A stretch of DNA of 64,000 nt from Brevundimonas sp. PAMC22021 (GTDB lineage Bacteria > Pseudomonadota > Alphaproteobacteria > Caulobacterales > Caulobacteraceae), in assembly GCF_019443405.1 (NCBI RefSeq), contig NZ_CP080376.1:2790001-2854000 (forward strand). Direction: 5' to 3'. The notes beneath the pieces were generated by a model. It was given only the letters and a program-made list of their open reading frames with translations. It was not told the DNA's origin and did no database searches. The translations under genes were made by a program, and so were the position numbers. Positions 45,676 to 56,548 of the stretch are shown here, in pieces (the first letter of the stretch is position 1; every line of letters begins with the position of its first letter).

Positions 45676-47567
45676 GCGGCGATGCGCCGACGACCGCGCG
45701 TGCGGCCCTGTGCGCGACTGGGACCGGCCGGCTCGCTTTCGAACAGCTCGGCCAGCTTCTCGGTCATGGCGCCGGCCAGCTGCTCCACATCGACGATGGT
45801 CAGGGCGCGGCGGTACCAGCGGGTCACGTCGTGGCCGATGCCGATGGCCAGCAGCTCCACCGGCGAACGTTCCTCAATGTCGGCGATGACGCGGCGCAGG
45901 TGCTGGTCGAGATAGAGCGCGGCGTTGGCCGACTGGGTCGAGTCGTCCACCGGAGAGCCGTCGGAAATGACCATCAGGATGCGACGCTGTTCAGTCCGCG
46001 CCAAGAGGCGGTCGTGCGCCCACAGCAGGGCCTCGCCGTCGATGTTTTCCTTCAGCAGGCCTTCGCGCATCATCAGGCCGAGGTTCTTCTTGGCCCGGCG
46101 CCACGGCGCATCAGCGGCCTTGTAGATGATGTGGCGCAGGTCGTTGAGGCGCCCCGGGTTCGCCGGCTTGCCGGCGGTGATCCAGGCCTCGCGGCTCTGG
46201 CCGCCCTTCCAGGCGCGGGTGGTGAAGCCCAGGATCTCGACCTTGACGCCGCAACGCTCCAGCGTGCGCGCAAGAATGTCGGCGCAGACCGCCGCCACCA
46301 TGATCGGCCGACCCCGCATGGAGCCCGAATTGTCCAGAAGCAGCGTCACCACCGTGTCCCGGAACGGGCTCTCGCTCTCGGCCTTGAAGCTGAGCGGCGC
46401 GGACGGATCGGTGACGATCCGCGTCAGGCGCGCGGTGTCCAGCACCCCTTCCTCAAGGTCGAAGATCCAGGACCGGTTCTGCTGGGCCAGAAGGCGCCGC
46501 TGCAGCTTGTTGGCCAAGCGCGAAACCACGCTGGACAGCACCGCCAGCTGGCCGTCCAGCAGGCTGCGCAGCCGGTCCAGCTCCATCGGGTCGCACAGGT
46601 CGGAGGCGTCCACCACCTCGTCATAGGCCTGGGTGAAGACGCGGTAGAGATCGACGGCGCGGCCGTCGTCGCGCGTCTGCTGGCGGTTCGGCTGGTCGCC
46701 CTCGTTCAGCTCGGGGCCGTCTTCGGAGGCGTCGCCGTTCGGATCGGCGGGGGCGCCTTCGGGGCGGCTGTCGCGCTCCTGCTCGGAGGATTGGTCGTCG
46801 GCCGAGCCCTCCATCGACTGGTCGCCTTCGCCGCCGTCCTGCTCCTCGTCCTCGTCGGGCTGGTCCTGGGCTTCGGGTTCCTGCGGGTCGGGTTCCTCGT
46901 CGCCGGGATCGTCGGCGCTGTCTTCGCCCTGGCCGTCGCCGGGATCGAGGTCGAGCGCGCGCAGCACCTCTCGCATCCGGGCGGCGAAGGCGGACTGATC
47001 GGCGGCGACCTCGGACAGGGCGTCGATCTGGCGGCCGGCCTTCAGCTCCAGCGGTTCGCGGACCAGGTCCAGCATGGCCCCGGCGCCGTCGGGCGTACGC
47101 TGGCCGGTCAGGCGCTCGCGCACCAGAAGCGCCACGGCCTCGGACACCGGGACACGGTCGGGGTCGTTGACGCGCAGGGCGCCGGTCTTCTCCAGACGGG
47201 TCAGCAGGGCGGCCGTCATGTTGGCGCGCACGCCAGCCAGGGCGGTCGAGCCCACCGCCTCGACGCGCGCCTGTTCGACGGCGTCGAACACCTCGGCGGC
47301 GGTGGCGTCGACTGGGCGCAGGCGCGCGTTCACCGCGGCGTCGTGGTTGGCCAGCCGCAGGGCCAGCCGGTCGGCCTGCCCCCTCAGCGAGGCGCTTTCC
47401 GGCACGGACGGATCGCGCGGCGGATGGGGCAGGGTCAGGACGCCGTTCGCCAGACGCGGGCCGTCCGTGCCGAACAGAACCTCCAGCTCCGGCTGCTCGG
47501 CCAGGGCGCGGGCGGCGTGGGACAGGGCGCGCTTGAAGGTCTCGGCGGGCGTGTCGGGAGCGGCCAT
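45672..47567 (-). CDS. cobT: Cobaltochelatase subunit CobT
   Basis: This 631-residue subunit belongs to the aerobic CobNST cobaltochelatase that inserts cobalt into hydrogenobyrinic acid diamide. The N-terminal domain begins [21 protein letters not shown] highly acidic linker (about residues 205-290, Asp/Glu/Gln/Pro-rich) follows, then a C-terminal von Willebrand A domain with the MIDAS motif [11 protein letters not shown] (DxSxS). The AAA+ partner CobS, usually next to it, is absent here; the upstream gene is a DUF418 protein. It overlaps the phytase-like gene by four bases. Confidence 0.95.
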   Translation of the reverse strand: MAAPDTPAETFKRALSHAARALAEQPELEVLFGTDGPRLANGVLTLPHPPRDPSVPESASLRGQADRLALRLANHDAAVNARLRPVDATAAEVFDAVEQARVEAVGSTALAGVRANMTAALLTRLEKTGALRVNDPDRVPVSEAVALLVRERLTGQRTPDGAGAMLDLVREPLELKAGRQIDALSEVAADQSAFAARMREVLRALDLDPGDGQGEDSADDPGDEEPDPQEPEAQDQPDEDEEQDGGEGDQSMEGSADDQSSEQERDSRPEGAPADPNGDASEDGPELNEGDQPNRQQTRDDGRAVDLYRVFTQAYDEVVDASDLCDPMELDRLRSLLDGQLAVLSSVVSRLANKLQRRLLAQQNRSWIFDLEEGVLDTARLTRIVTDPSAPLSFKAESESPFRDTVVTLLLDNSGSMRGRPIMVAAVCADILARTLERCGVKVEILGFTTRAWKGGQSREAWITAGKPANPGRLNDLRHIIYKAADAPWRRAKKNLGLMMREGLLKENIDGEALLWAHDRLLARTEQRRILMVISDGSPVDDSTQSANAALYLDQHLRRVIADIEERSPVELLAIGIGHDVTRWYRRALTIVDVEQLAGAMTEKLAELFESEPAGPSRAQGRTRGRRRIAA

Positions 47568-47608
47568 GCCTTGTCGTTAGCCGGTGAAGCCGGCGGGGAA
47601 AAGGCGGA

Positions 47609-48835
47609 TCAGCCGGCGCGGCGGATCGGCAGACGCTGTCCGACCGTCAGCGAGCGCCACAGCCACTCCAGCGGCCCCATCTGGAACCGCCGGAGCCACA
47701 GCACCGACCACGCCAGCTGCAGCACCCAGACGGCGGCGACGATCGCCCACAGAGCCGGCCGATCGACCTGGCCCATCAGCCCAAGACCGCGACCGCCATA
47801 GAACAGGGTCGTCATGATCAGGGACTGGGTCAGATAGTTGGTGAAGGCCATGCGTCCGGCGGCGGCCAGCGGCGACAGGGCGCCGGCGCGCCCCGCCTTC
47901 CACAGCAGGATCAGGCACGCGGCGTAGCCCACGCCGATCAGCGGGTTGAGCAGGAACTCGATCCCGCCGGCCACCAGGATGTCTGCGCCCTCCATCGTCT
48001 GGCGCCAGCTCAGCCAGGCCACCACCGCGAGCGCCAGAGCGCCGGCGGCGGCTGTGGCGACATAGACGCGGGCCGAGCGTGCGCCGCCGAGAAAGCCCGA
48101 CTTTAACAGCGCCAGGCCGATCATCATCAGGCCCACGGTCGGAAAGACAAAGAACATGACGCTGGGCCCCTGAAGCGAGGTCCAGCCCTTCAGGTTCTGG
48201 CGGTAGGCGCCGGCGAGCGAGCCGCGCGCATCGGCCGTCTCGGCCTGGACGGCGGCGATCCGCTCCGGCGTCGGGTGCATGGAGGCCATGACCTCGGCCT
48301 GGGTCTCGGCCGGGGCGAACTGCAGCGCCAGCGGGCCCAGAATCTGCAGGCCGGCGAACAGGCCGAACAGCAGGGCGCCGACCACGGCCAGCCGCCGCAC
48401 CGGCCACGATCGCGCCAGCATCACGAACAGCCCGGCCCAGGCGTAGAGCAGCAGCACGTCGCCCCACCACAGCGCCAGGCCATGGAACAGGGCGAAGACG
48501 AACAGCCAGAACAACCGGCGACGCAACCGCCGTCCCCGCTCCTCGGCTCCGCGCTCGTCGCGTTCTCCGCCCACCAGAAAGATGGAGGCGCCGAACAGCA
48601 TGGAGAACAGGCTGATGAACTTCTGGTGGAAGAAGGCGTCGATGATCCATTTGGAAATCGCCGTCGCGCCTTCGTTCGGGAAGGGCCACAGGTCGGCCGA
48701 GCCATAGGCGCCGAAGGTCGCGGCGAAGCCGTCGGCGTTGACCGCCAGAATGCCCAGCACCGCGAGCCCCCGGATCAGGTCCAGAGTGGCGATGCGCGCT
48801 CGCGGCGCGGCCGTGACTGAAGCATCCATCGTCAT
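47609..48835 (-). CDS. DUF418-domain inner-membrane protein (YeiB-like)
   Basis: This 408-residue protein has about 9-10 membrane helices. It opens with ARIATLDLIRGLAVLGILAV, the N-terminal pattern of DUF405/DUF418 acyltransferase-like membrane proteins. The C-terminal half holds the DUF418 block (GRMAFTNYLTQSLIMTTLFY, GPLEWLWRSLT). The function is unknown. An ATG at 48829 is an alternative start. It lies between cobT and a membrane protein gene. Confidence 0.87.
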   Translation of the reverse strand: MTMDASVTAAPRARIATLDLIRGLAVLGILAVNADGFAATFGAYGSADLWPFPNEGATAISKWIIDAFFHQKFISLFSMLFGASIFLVGGERDERGAEERGRRLRRRLFWLFVFALFHGLALWWGDVLLLYAWAGLFVMLARSWPVRRLAVVGALLFGLFAGLQILGPLALQFAPAETQAEVMASMHPTPERIAAVQAETADARGSLAGAYRQNLKGWTSLQGPSVMFFVFPTVGLMMIGLALLKSGFLGGARSARVYVATAAAGALALAVVAWLSWRQTMEGADILVAGGIEFLLNPLIGVGYAACLILLWKAGRAGALSPLAAAGRMAFTNYLTQSLIMTTLFYGGRGLGLMGQVDRPALWAIVAAVWVLQLAWSVLWLRRFQMGPLEWLWRSLTVGQRLPIRRAG

Positions 48836-48874
48836 CGTCCTTGTCCCCCAACAAGGCGCCGGACGGGCCGGCGA

Positions 48875-49423
48875 TCAGATGGTGCGGCGCACCACCCTGT
48901 TCATGCGATCCGGCGCCTCGGCCTGAGGCTCATAGGCGATAAAGGCCGCGCACAGGCCGGCCCACAGGGCGTAGCTGATCCCCACCATCACCGCGACCGG
49001 CAGAAAGCCGACGCCGAAGATCAGCAGGGTCGTCTCGGTGAAGCCCAGCGCCTGGGCGGGATCGCCCGCCTCCAGCCAGCCGGCGACAGCCATGGCCAGG
49101 GCGACCAGCGCCTGCAGCCCGGCCGCGAGCAGCCCGCCGTAGAAGACAAAGCGCCACACCACGCCCAGCCGCGTCGCCGGCCGACCGTGACGCTCGCGCT
49201 CGCGCGCCAGCCGCCACAGGCACAGCGGCGTGGCGATCAGCCCGACCAGCAGGATCATCAGCCGCCAGTCCATCTCCGGCCCGGGCGTCCAGGTGCTGGG
49301 CGGCCAGAACGGCAGAGTGAGGATCAGCGGCGGCCAGGCGGCGCCGGCCACCGCCGCGGCGACGCGCGCCGAGGTCTGGCGGCGCGGCGCGACGGCGACC
49401 TGGCCCGGCAGCACCACCCGCAT
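48875..49423 (-). CDS. Inner-membrane protein of unknown function
   Basis: This 182-residue protein has about four membrane helices (near residues 22-40, 52-70, 90-115 and 130-165) and a charged loop with ARERERHGRP. I recognise no family. Its ATG at 49423 overlaps the stop of the dehydrogenase gene by one base (TGATG), so it is translationally coupled to that gene. Confidence 0.65.
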   Translation of the reverse strand: MRVVLPGQVAVAPRRQTSARVAAAVAGAAWPPLILTLPFWPPSTWTPGPEMDWRLMILLVGLIATPLCLWRLARERERHGRPATRLGVVWRFVFYGGLLAAGLQALVALAMAVAGWLEAGDPAQALGFTETTLLIFGVGFLPVAVMVGISYALWAGLCAAFIAYEPQAEAPDRMNRVVRRTI

Positions 49424-50304
49424 CACCGGGTCGGCGCCGGCGTCTCGCCGGAATAGTCGTAGAAGCCGCGTCCGCTCTTGCGACCCAGCCAGCCGGCCTC
49501 GACGTATTTCACCAGGAGCGGACAGGGCCGATATTTGCTGTCGGCCAGGCCGTCATAGAGCACGTTCATGATGGCCAGGACCACGTCCAGCCCCATGAAG
49601 TCCGCCAGTTCCAGCGGGCCCATCGGATGATTGGCGCCCAGCTTCAGCGCCTTGTCGATGGAGGCGACGTTGCCGACGCCCTCGTACAGGGCGAAGATCG
49701 CCTCGTTCATCATTGGCACCAGAATGCGGTTGACGATGAAGGCGGGGAAATCCTCGGCGTCGGTGGTGGTCTTGCCGAGCGACTCGGCAAAGGCGACGGC
49801 GGCGGCGTGGGTCTCGGCCGAAGTGGCGATGCCGCGAATGATCTCCACCAGGCGCATGGCGGGCGCCGGCTTCATGAAGTGCAGGCCGACGAAGCGGTCC
49901 GGCCGGTCCGTCGACGAGGCCAGCCGGGTGATGGAGATCGACGAGGTGTTGGAGGCGATCAGGGCGCCGGCCGACAGGTGCGGCGCCACCTCGGCGAGCA
50001 CAGCCTTCTTGACCGCCTCGTCCTCGACCGTGGCCTCGATGACCAGATCGGCGCCGGACACGGCCTCGGCGACCGAGGCGGCGGGCGAAACGCGCGACAG
50101 GGCGGCGTCGGCGTCCGCCTGACTCACCAGGCCGCGGCCCGTCTGGCGCGACAGGCTGGCGGCGATCAGCCCCTGCGCCTGCGGCAGCCGGTCGGGCGCC
50201 ACATCGAACAGCCGCACCGCATAGCCGCCCAGCGCCACCGCCTGGGCGATGCCGGAGCCCATCTGCCCGGCGCCGATGACGGCCACTGTCTTGATCGTGC
50301 TCAT
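49423..50304 (-). CDS. hbdA: 3-hydroxybutyryl-CoA dehydrogenase
   Basis: This 293-residue soluble NAD(P)-dependent enzyme oxidises or reduces 3-hydroxyacyl-CoA in butyrate, PHB or fatty acid metabolism. The Rossmann loop is VAVIGAGQMGSGIAQAVALG. IASNTSSISITRLA and the catalytic histidine in GLHFMKPAPAM follow. The C-terminal domain has NRILVPMMNEAI and GLGLD-type helices with GRKSGRGFYDY. Length is normal for the short, monofunctional form. The symbol is the generic one for the family. Confidence 0.93.
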   Translation of the reverse strand: MSTIKTVAVIGAGQMGSGIAQAVALGGYAVRLFDVAPDRLPQAQGLIAASLSRQTGRGLVSQADADAALSRVSPAASVAEAVSGADLVIEATVEDEAVKKAVLAEVAPHLSAGALIASNTSSISITRLASSTDRPDRFVGLHFMKPAPAMRLVEIIRGIATSAETHAAAVAFAESLGKTTTDAEDFPAFIVNRILVPMMNEAIFALYEGVGNVASIDKALKLGANHPMGPLELADFMGLDVVLAIMNVLYDGLADSKYRPCPLLVKYVEAGWLGRKSGRGFYDYSGETPAPTR

Positions 50305-50437
50305 AGAAGGCGAACCCGGAGGGACCTGCTGCAGGAAGGGCCGGCCACCTTGGGCAGGCGATGGCCGGGGCGCAAGGCCGCAACGCCGATGCGCCGCCAG
50401 ATTCCCGCGCAGGCGTGTCCCGGCGTCAACGCGCGTC

Positions 50438-50743
50438 TCAGCCCAGCAGCATGATCAGCGACGGGGCGGCCATGTTGTTGAACAGGATGCGGACGAACTG
50501 CAGCAGCAGCAGCACCACGATCGGCGAGATGTCGATGCCGCCCAGCGGCGGAATGATGCGGCGGAACGGCTCCAGGATCGGCCGGGTCACCGTGTCCAAA
50601 AAGGTCGCCAGCTGGTTCACGAACCGGTTGCGGTGGTTGATGACGTCAAAGGCGAACAGCCAGCTCAGGATGGCCGAGCCGATGATGGCCCAGACCAGCA
50701 GGGTGATGACGGCGTTGACCAGCCAGACAATGGCTTCGCCCAT
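50438..50743 (-). CDS. YggT-family membrane protein
   Basis: This 101-residue inner-membrane protein has two hydrophobic hairpins (MGEAIVWLVNAVITLLVWAI and ISPIVVLLLLQFVRILFNNM) around the conserved NQLATFLDTVTRPILEPFRR. It starts at ATG 50743 by homology. YggT proteins are linked to cell division and membrane processes in several bacteria. Confidence 0.9.
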   Translation of the reverse strand: MGEAIVWLVNAVITLLVWAIIGSAILSWLFAFDVINHRNRFVNQLATFLDTVTRPILEPFRRIIPPLGGIDISPIVVLLLLQFVRILFNNMAAPSLIMLLG

Positions 50744-50923
50744 GAACGCTCTCCAAATATCGTGCGTGAGCCGGCGTTCTAGCGCGGCCGTGCGCCCGGC
50801 GACAATGATTTGCGAGCGTGGGCGGCGGCGAGGGCGCTTTCGCCGCATCCCCCGGTTGACACGCGGACCCCCGGCCTTCTATGTCCCGCCCCTGCCTGGA
50901 GGCCCGACCAGCCCGCTGGAACC

Positions 50924-50999
<76 letters not shown>

Positions 51000-51017
51000 G
51001 GCGGTCTTTCCCCAAAA

Positions 51018-51398
51018 TCAGCTTTTCAGCGTCACATAGCCTCGCTCCACCATGCGGCGGATGGCTTCGTAGGCTTCGGTGAGTTCGTCGAAGGCGGTGC
51101 GGGCGCTGGTCAGGCGGGCGGCCTGGTCGGGGGTGACGGGGGAGCCGGAGTGGGCCAGGCGCAGCGCCTCGGCGGCCCAGCGGGCGCGGGCGCCGGCGGT
51201 CAGGACCGCGAGCTTCTGCAGGGACGCGGGATCGAGCGAGGGCAGGGTCTGGCCGATCACCTCGCGGTTGGCGACATAGGCGGCGTAGTCGATGGCCTCG
51301 AGCTGGCCGCGCAGGCGGCGCTGCTCGTGCGGATCGGCGTCCTGCGGCTCGAAATGATCGCTATGGCGGCGCGAGCCGCCCGTCACCTTGGTCGACAT
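51018..51398 (-). CDS. Small soluble protein of unknown function
   Basis: This 126-residue, mostly helical protein ([40 protein letters not shown]) has no signal or membrane segment. It lies between the tRNA-Ala and pnp. I recognise no family. Codon use is normal for this genome and the frame is uninterrupted, so it is probably real. Confidence 0.6.
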   Translation of the reverse strand: MSTKVTGGSRRHSDHFEPQDADPHEQRRLRGQLEAIDYAAYVANREVIGQTLPSLDPASLQKLAVLTAGARARWAAEALRLAHSGSPVTPDQAARLTSARTAFDELTEAYEAIRRMVERGYVTLKS

Positions 51399-51467
51399 GG
51401 CCGTCCCTCCCTCAAGGGCGTTTGTGATGGGAGCGTGCGCCGCTTTGGTTAAGCGAGGTTCAACACC

Positions 51468-51501
51468 GAAAAAGGCCCCGCCGGATCGCTCCGGCGGGGC
51501 C
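51468..51501 (-). terminator. Intrinsic terminator of pnp
   Basis: On the minus strand, GGCCCCGCCGG and CCGGCGGGGCC form an 11-base perfect stem with a 6-base loop followed by TTTTTC, about 28 bases after the pnp stop. Confidence 0.93.
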
Positions 51502-51529
51502 TCTTCATCTTAGCGGGTCAGCGATGCGA

Positions 51530-53767
51530 TCAGTCGCGACGGCGACGGCCGCGGTCACCGCCCCGATCGCCGCCGCCCTCGCGCTTGGGACGACCGCCGG
51601 TGTCTTCCGACAGCGGGGCCTCGCCGCGCTCGGCGCGCTCGGCGTTGATCTTGTCGGTGATGTCCTCGCCGGTTTCCTGATCCACGACCTTCATCGACAG
51701 CTTGGTCTTGCCGCGATCGTCGAAGCCCAGGAACTTGACCTTGACCTCCTGGCCTTCGCTCAGGACGTCGGCCGGGTTGGCGACGCGCTCCAGGCTGATC
51801 TGGGACACGTGAACCAGGCCGTCCTTGGCGCCGAAGAAGTTCACAAAGGCGCCGAAGTCGACGACCTTGACCACCTTGCCGGTGTAGATCGTGCCCATCT
51901 CCGGTTCGGAGGCGATGGACTGGATCCAGGCCTTGGCGGCGTCGATCTTTTCCTGGTCGTTGGCGGCGACCTTGATGGTGCCGTCGTCGCCGATGTCGAT
52001 CTTGGCGCCGGTCTTTTCGACGATCTCGCGGATCACCTTGCCGCCCGAGCCGATCACTTCGCGGATCTTGTCGACCGCGATCTTGATCGTCTCGATCTTG
52101 GGCGCGTGCTCGCCCAGTTCGGCGCGCGGCGCGTCCATGGCCTTGGACATCTCGTCCAGGATGTGGAGGCGACCGGCCGAGGCCTGGGTCAGGGCCTGCT
52201 GCATGATCTCCTTGGTGATGCCGGCGACCTTGATGTCCATCTGAAGGCTGGTGATGCCTTCGGAGGTGCCCGCGACCTTGAAGTCCATGTCGCCCAGGTG
52301 GTCTTCGTCACCCAGGATGTCCGACAGGATGGCGAACTCGCCCGAGGGCTCAAGGATCAGGCCCATGGCGATGCCCGAAACCGGACGGACCAGCGGCACG
52401 CCGGCGTCCATCAGGGCCAGCGACGACCCGCACACCGTGGCCATCGAGGACGAGCCGTTGGACTCGGTGATCTCCGAGACCAGGCGGATGGTGTAGGGGA
52501 AGTCTTCCTTGGTCGGCAGCATCGGACGGATCGCGCGCCAGGCCAGCTTGCCGTGACCGATCTCGCGGCGGCCGGGCGAGCCCATGCGGCCTGCTTCACC
52601 CACCGAATAGGGGGGGAAGTTGTAGTGCAGCAGGAAGCTTTCCTTGTAGGTGCCCTGCAGGCTGTCGATGTACTGCTCGTCCTCGCCGGTGCCGAGGGTG
52701 GCGACGACCAGGGCCTGGGTTTCCCCACGCGTGAACAGGGCCGAGCCGTGGGTGCGCGGCAGGACGCCGACTTCCGAAACGATGGCGCGGACCTTGTCCA
52801 GGGCGCGGCCATCGACGCGGTGGCTGTTCTCGATGATGTCGCGACGCAGGACCTCGGCCTCGCATTCCTTGAAGGCGGCCGAGAACTTGGACGAATCGAC
52901 GCCGTCGGGGTTTTCGTCGGTCTTCACCAGCTTGGCGGCGGCGGTCTTCTTGGCCGCGTCGACGCCCGAGCGACGGTCGTACTTGCCGGGGTGGGTGTAG
53001 GCGGCCTTGATGTCCTCGCCGACCAGCGACTTGATCGAGGCGACCACGTCGGAGTGGTCTTCGCCCTGGAAGTCGAACGGCTCCTTGGCGGCGTGTTCGG
53101 CCAGGTCGATGATGGCGTCGATCACCGGCTGCATGCCCGCGTGCGCGAACATCAGGGCTTCGAGCATCTTCTCTTCCGAAAGCTCCTTGGCTTCGGATTC
53201 AACCATCATCAGGGCGTCCTGGGTGCCGGCGACCACCAGGTCGAGGTCCGAGGTCGGGATCAGGTCAACGGCGGGGTTCAGCACCAGCTCGCCGTCGATC
53301 AGGCCGACGCGCGCGGCGCCGATCGGGCCCATGAAGGGCACGCCCGAGACGGTCAGGGCGGCGGAGGCCGCGACCATGCCCAGAACGTCAGGGTCGTTTT
53401 CCATGTCGTGCTGCAGCACGGTGACGACGACCTGGGTCTCGTTCTTGAAGCCCTTGACGAACAGCGGGCGGATCGGACGGTCGATCAGGCGCGAGACCAG
53501 GGTCTCCTTTTCGGAGGGACGGCCCTCGCGCTTGAAGTAGCCGCCCGGGATCTTGCCGGCGGCGAAGGTCTTTTCCTGGTAGTTGACGGTCAGGGGGAAG
53601 AAGTCCAGGCCGGGCTTGGGCGCGCGGCCGTAGACGACGGTGGCCAGGACCACGGTCTCGCCGTAGGTCGCCAGAACGGCGCCGTCGGCCTGGCGGGCGA
53701 TGCGGCCCGTTTCCAGCGTCAGCGGGCGTCCGGCCCACTCGATCGTCTTGCGTTTGATGTCGAACAT
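51530..53767 (-). CDS. pnp: Polyribonucleotide nucleotidyltransferase (PNPase)
   Basis: This 745-residue 3'-5' phosphorolytic exoribonuclease takes part in RNA decay. Two RNase PH-like domains begin at residue 1 and about residue 320 ([20 protein letters not shown] is in the first). KH ([20 protein letters not shown]) and S1 ([20 protein letters not shown]) domains follow, and the tail is Arg/Gly/Asp-rich ([14 protein letters not shown]). Length is slightly longer than usual because of this tail, which may bind RNA or the degradosome. It follows rpsO in the conserved rbfA-truB-rpsO-pnp order. Confidence 0.97.
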   Translation of the reverse strand: MFDIKRKTIEWAGRPLTLETGRIARQADGAVLATYGETVVLATVVYGRAPKPGLDFFPLTVNYQEKTFAAGKIPGGYFKREGRPSEKETLVSRLIDRPIRPLFVKGFKNETQVVVTVLQHDMENDPDVLGMVAASAALTVSGVPFMGPIGAARVGLIDGELVLNPAVDLIPTSDLDLVVAGTQDALMMVESEAKELSEEKMLEALMFAHAGMQPVIDAIIDLAEHAAKEPFDFQGEDHSDVVASIKSLVGEDIKAAYTHPGKYDRRSGVDAAKKTAAAKLVKTDENPDGVDSSKFSAAFKECEAEVLRRDIIENSHRVDGRALDKVRAIVSEVGVLPRTHGSALFTRGETQALVVATLGTGEDEQYIDSLQGTYKESFLLHYNFPPYSVGEAGRMGSPGRREIGHGKLAWRAIRPMLPTKEDFPYTIRLVSEITESNGSSSMATVCGSSLALMDAGVPLVRPVSGIAMGLILEPSGEFAILSDILGDEDHLGDMDFKVAGTSEGITSLQMDIKVAGITKEIMQQALTQASAGRLHILDEMSKAMDAPRAELGEHAPKIETIKIAVDKIREVIGSGGKVIREIVEKTGAKIDIGDDGTIKVAANDQEKIDAAKAWIQSIASEPEMGTIYTGKVVKVVDFGAFVNFFGAKDGLVHVSQISLERVANPADVLSEGQEVKVKFLGFDDRGKTKLSMKVVDQETGEDITDKINAERAERGEAPLSEDTGGRPKREGGGDRGGDRGRRRRD

Positions 53768-54004
53768 GTTTCGTCTTTCGTCTCCCGCGGGCGTATTCCC
53801 GTCGGGGGTGTGCGGAGCGTCAGGCGTTCAGTCCCTCGGTCCCGGTGAACCCGGCGACATGCCGGGGGTGGTGAGAGCCATTTCAGCCCTCGCGTCTTTG
53901 CGCCGTTCAGTGCCGCGGCGCGCGGGTCGTATCTAGTTACGGAACGAGGCGCGGACGTGACCGCCCGCGCCTCGCCGATGCGTTTCCGCTCTGGACGCCC
54001 CGCC

Positions 54005-54274
54005 TTAGCGGCGCAGGCCCAGCTTGGTGATCAGCGTCTGGTAACGCTCGCTGTCGACCTTGTTCAGGTGGTCAAGAAGGCGACGACGCTGCGACACCAT
54101 CTTGAGCAGGCCGCGACGCGAGTGGTTGTCCTTCTTGTGGGTCTTGAAGTGCTCGGTCAGGTTGGCGATGCGTTCCGACAGGATCGCGACCTGCACCTCG
54201 GCCGAGCCGGTGTCGCCGGCGCCACGGGCGTTATCGGCAATGATCTCTTGCTTGCGTTCAGCAGTAACCGACAT
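54005..54274 (-). CDS. rpsO: 30S ribosomal protein S15
   Basis: This 89-residue small-subunit protein binds 16S rRNA early in assembly. The family sequence is clear ([40 protein letters not shown]). It sits between truB and pnp. A 9-base stem (GAGGCGCGG / CCGCGCCTC, 53946-53973) follows its stop but lacks a T run, so it is not a clear terminator. Confidence 0.98.
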   Translation of the reverse strand: MSVTAERKQEIIADNARGAGDTGSAEVQVAILSERIANLTEHFKTHKKDNHSRRGLLKMVSQRRRLLDHLNKVDSERYQTLITKLGLRR

Positions 54275-54345
54275 CTTGTTCTCCCTTGGTAGCCCATAGC
54301 GCTTCGCGCGACTTGAGGCCGGGTTGGAGTCTCCGGACTTGAGCG

Positions 54346-55290
54346 TCAGGAGAGATTGAAAACGCGGTCGGGTTCAAGCCGGCCGGCCCGCAACTGACAA
54401 AGCGCGACGAGGGTCTGGTCCTGAAAGGCGGACACCGTGCGGGAGCCTTCGGAAAGACGGCTCTTCAGGGTTTCCACCTGGCGGGGGAGCAGAACGATCG
54501 GTCGTCCCTGCCGAAGCGAGAAGGCGTCTTCGGTCGTCACGGCCAGCTCCGGGATGTCGTCCAGGGCGGTCGCGACGGGAAGCAAGCCTTCCGAGGCGGC
54601 GCCCCTATGCACCAGATCCTCGAGAAAAGCCAGAGTGACGGCGTTTTCCGTGCTGAACGGCCCGACACGCTCGCGCCGCAGCGCCGAAACGTGGCCCTCG
54701 GTGCCCAGGGCGGCGGCGAGATCGCGGGCCAGGGAGCGGACATAGACGCCCTTGCCGGTGCGGATGGTCAGCTCGACCCAATCCTGTTCCTTGGCAGCAT
54801 CCGGCGCGGCTGTCACCTCGGCGGAATGGATCACCACCCGGCGGCTGGCCAGCTCGAACTCGGCGCCGTCTCGGGCCAGATCATAGGCGCGCTGCCCGTC
54901 GACCTTGATGGCCGAGAAGCGCGGCGGGACCTGCTCGATCTCGCCAACAAAGGCGGGCAGGGCGGCCTTCACCTGATCCAGCGTCGGCCGCACTTCGGAG
55001 CGGGCGATGATCTCGCCCTCGCGGTCCACGCTGTCGGTGGAGACGCCCCAGGCGATGGTGAAGCGATAGACCTTTTGCGCTTCCATCATCATGGGCACGG
55101 TTTTTGTCGCCTCGCCGAGCGCGATGGGCAGGATGCCGCTGGCGAGCGGGTCCAAGGTGCCGGCGTGCCCCGCCTTCTGGGCGTTGAACAGGCGGCGGAT
55201 GCGGGTGACGGCTTCGGTCGATCCCATCTCGTAGGGCTTGTCCAGGCAGACCCAGCCGTCGACCACGTCGCCCTTCTTCCTGCGCGCCAT
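54346..55290 (-). CDS. truB: tRNA pseudouridine-55 synthase TruB
   Basis: This 314-residue enzyme makes pseudouridine 55 in the T loop of tRNAs. The catalytic aspartate is in [20 protein letters not shown]; the N-terminus [17 protein letters not shown] and the [16 protein letters not shown] block are standard. It lies between rbfA and rpsO. A 9-base palindrome (55297-55317) precedes its start. Confidence 0.97.
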   Translation of the reverse strand: MARRKKGDVVDGWVCLDKPYEMGSTEAVTRIRRLFNAQKAGHAGTLDPLASGILPIALGEATKTVPMMMEAQKVYRFTIAWGVSTDSVDREGEIIARSEVRPTLDQVKAALPAFVGEIEQVPPRFSAIKVDGQRAYDLARDGAEFELASRRVVIHSAEVTAAPDAAKEQDWVELTIRTGKGVYVRSLARDLAAALGTEGHVSALRRERVGPFSTENAVTLAFLEDLVHRGAASEGLLPVATALDDIPELAVTTEDAFSLRQGRPIVLLPRQVETLKSRLSEGSRTVSAFQDQTLVALCQLRAGRLEPDRVFNLS

Positions 55291-55296
55291 CCTAAA

Positions 55297-55317
55297 TCCC
55301 CCTCTCCCAGAGGGGGA
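55297..55317. repeat. Short palindrome between rbfA and truB
   Basis: TCCCCCTCT and AGAGGGGGA form a 9-base stem around CCC. It is of the same G/C-run type as those at 19734 and 20930, and occurs inside an otherwise conserved operon. Confidence 0.6.
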
Positions 55318-55329
55318 GGATCAGAGGGG

Positions 55330-55779
55330 TCATTGCTCGACCTCGTCGTCGGCCTCGAGGTCGGCGCGGACGCGGGGGTCGGCGAACAGACGGTCGATGC
55401 GGCTGGCGGCGTCGAAGCTTTCGTCGTGGCGGAATTTGAGGTCGGGCGTGAACTTCATGTCCAGCTTGGGCCCGAGCCGACCACGGAGGAATTTGGCGTG
55501 GGCGTTCAGCGCCTTGATGATCTCGCTCTCGTGGCCGGTGGTCGGGGCGGCCTCGACGCCGGCGCCGAGGGGTTCGACAAAGCAGGTGGCGTGCTTCAGA
55601 TCGGGCGAAAGACGCACCTCGGTGACGGTGATGGAGACGCCGGCCAAGGCCTCGTCGTGGATCTCCTCCTCGCGCAGGATGTCGACCAGGGCGTGGCGGA
55701 TCAGCTCGCCCGCGCGCAGCTGGCGCTGGCTGGGGCCGACGGGGCCGGAGGCGTTGCGGGTATGTTGTTTCCTGGCCAT
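55330..55779 (-). CDS. rbfA: Ribosome-binding factor A
   Basis: This 149-residue KH-type protein is needed for late maturation of the 30S subunit. Family blocks include RQLRAGELIRHALVDILREE, VSITVTEVRLSPDLKHA and the helix-kink-helix LNAHAKFLRGRLGPKL. The start ATG 55779 is set by homology. The upstream nusA-infB genes usual in this operon are not adjacent; a DUF2459 gene lies there instead. Confidence 0.95.
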   Translation of the reverse strand: MARKQHTRNASGPVGPSQRQLRAGELIRHALVDILREEEIHDEALAGVSITVTEVRLSPDLKHATCFVEPLGAGVEAAPTTGHESEIIKALNAHAKFLRGRLGPKLDMKFTPDLKFRHDESFDAASRIDRLFADPRVRADLEADDEVEQ

Positions 55780-55844
55780 GAGAGCCGTCCTTTCGTGCCG
55801 CTCGCCGGGGCTCGGACCCGGCTGGAAAAGCGAAGGGGCGGGGT

Positions 55845-56543
55845 CTAGGCGGCGGGGCCGCCGCTGTCCAGCGGAGCGGCGCGCCGAACGGTCCGCATCA
55901 CCTCGCCGGAGGTCAGGCTGCGGACCGGACGCACCGCAAGGCCCGCGGCGTACAGCACCTGACCGGTCCAGTGATTGCACAGGTGCAGGATCGAAAAGGT
56001 TTCGCGGCTCCTGAAGAAGCGGGCGTCGTCACCGGGCCTTTGTGCGGCGATGCGCGGTGCGCCCGAGGACAGGTCCAGCGACGCCTCGATGCGATCCGCC
56101 ATTCGGGCAAAGGCGGCGGGCGACAGGCGAAGGGCGGCGCGGCCCTCGGTCGGGTACATCTCGGCGGGATCGCGCGTCTCCGGATCCAGCATCAGCACCG
56201 ACGGATTGTTCGGGCGGAAGAAGGCGCGGGCGCCGTCGGGCAGGCGACTGGAGATCGGGCTCTGGTCCACATAGAAGCGGGCGTCGCCCCAGCCGATGAA
56301 GATCCAGTCTCCCGGCGCGAGCGGCTCGACGGCCTGCGCCAGCGGACCGCCTCGCCGGGTCAGAAGGGCGCGGGGCAGCGCCAGATCGGTATGAAAGCCG
56401 TTGTCGAGCAGGTGGACGACCACCGTCTGTTCGCCGGCTCCCGGCCCAACTGGATCGCCCGCTCGGGTCCAGGTCCACAGGGCCGCGCCTGCGCCGATCA
56501 TCGCGGCGAGGATCAGGATCAGGGGAAAACGCCAGACGCGCAT
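55845..56543 (-). CDS. DUF2459-family exported or membrane-anchored protein
   Basis: This 232-residue protein has an N-terminal membrane anchor (FPLILILAAMIGAGAALWTW). It has the DUF2459 pattern (TIGR02117-like): NGFHTDLALP near residue 50, DWIFIGWGDARFYVD, and the C-terminal HLCNHWTGQVLYAAGLAVRP. This conserved N-x-HT and CN-W layout recalls papain-like NlpC-type folds, though activity is unproven. It starts at ATG 56543, five bases after the upstream gene's stop, so it is co-transcribed with it. Confidence 0.82.
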   Translation of the reverse strand: MRVWRFPLILILAAMIGAGAALWTWTRAGDPVGPGAGEQTVVVHLLDNGFHTDLALPRALLTRRGGPLAQAVEPLAPGDWIFIGWGDARFYVDQSPISSRLPDGARAFFRPNNPSVLMLDPETRDPAEMYPTEGRAALRLSPAAFARMADRIEASLDLSSGAPRIAAQRPGDDARFFRSRETFSILHLCNHWTGQVLYAAGLAVRPVRSLTSGEVMRTVRRAAPLDSGGPAA

Positions 56544-56548
56544 GGATG

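Noticed and set aside
51524..53848. Plus-strand 774-codon frame
   Set aside because: It is antisense to pnp; the minus-strand protein is unambiguous.
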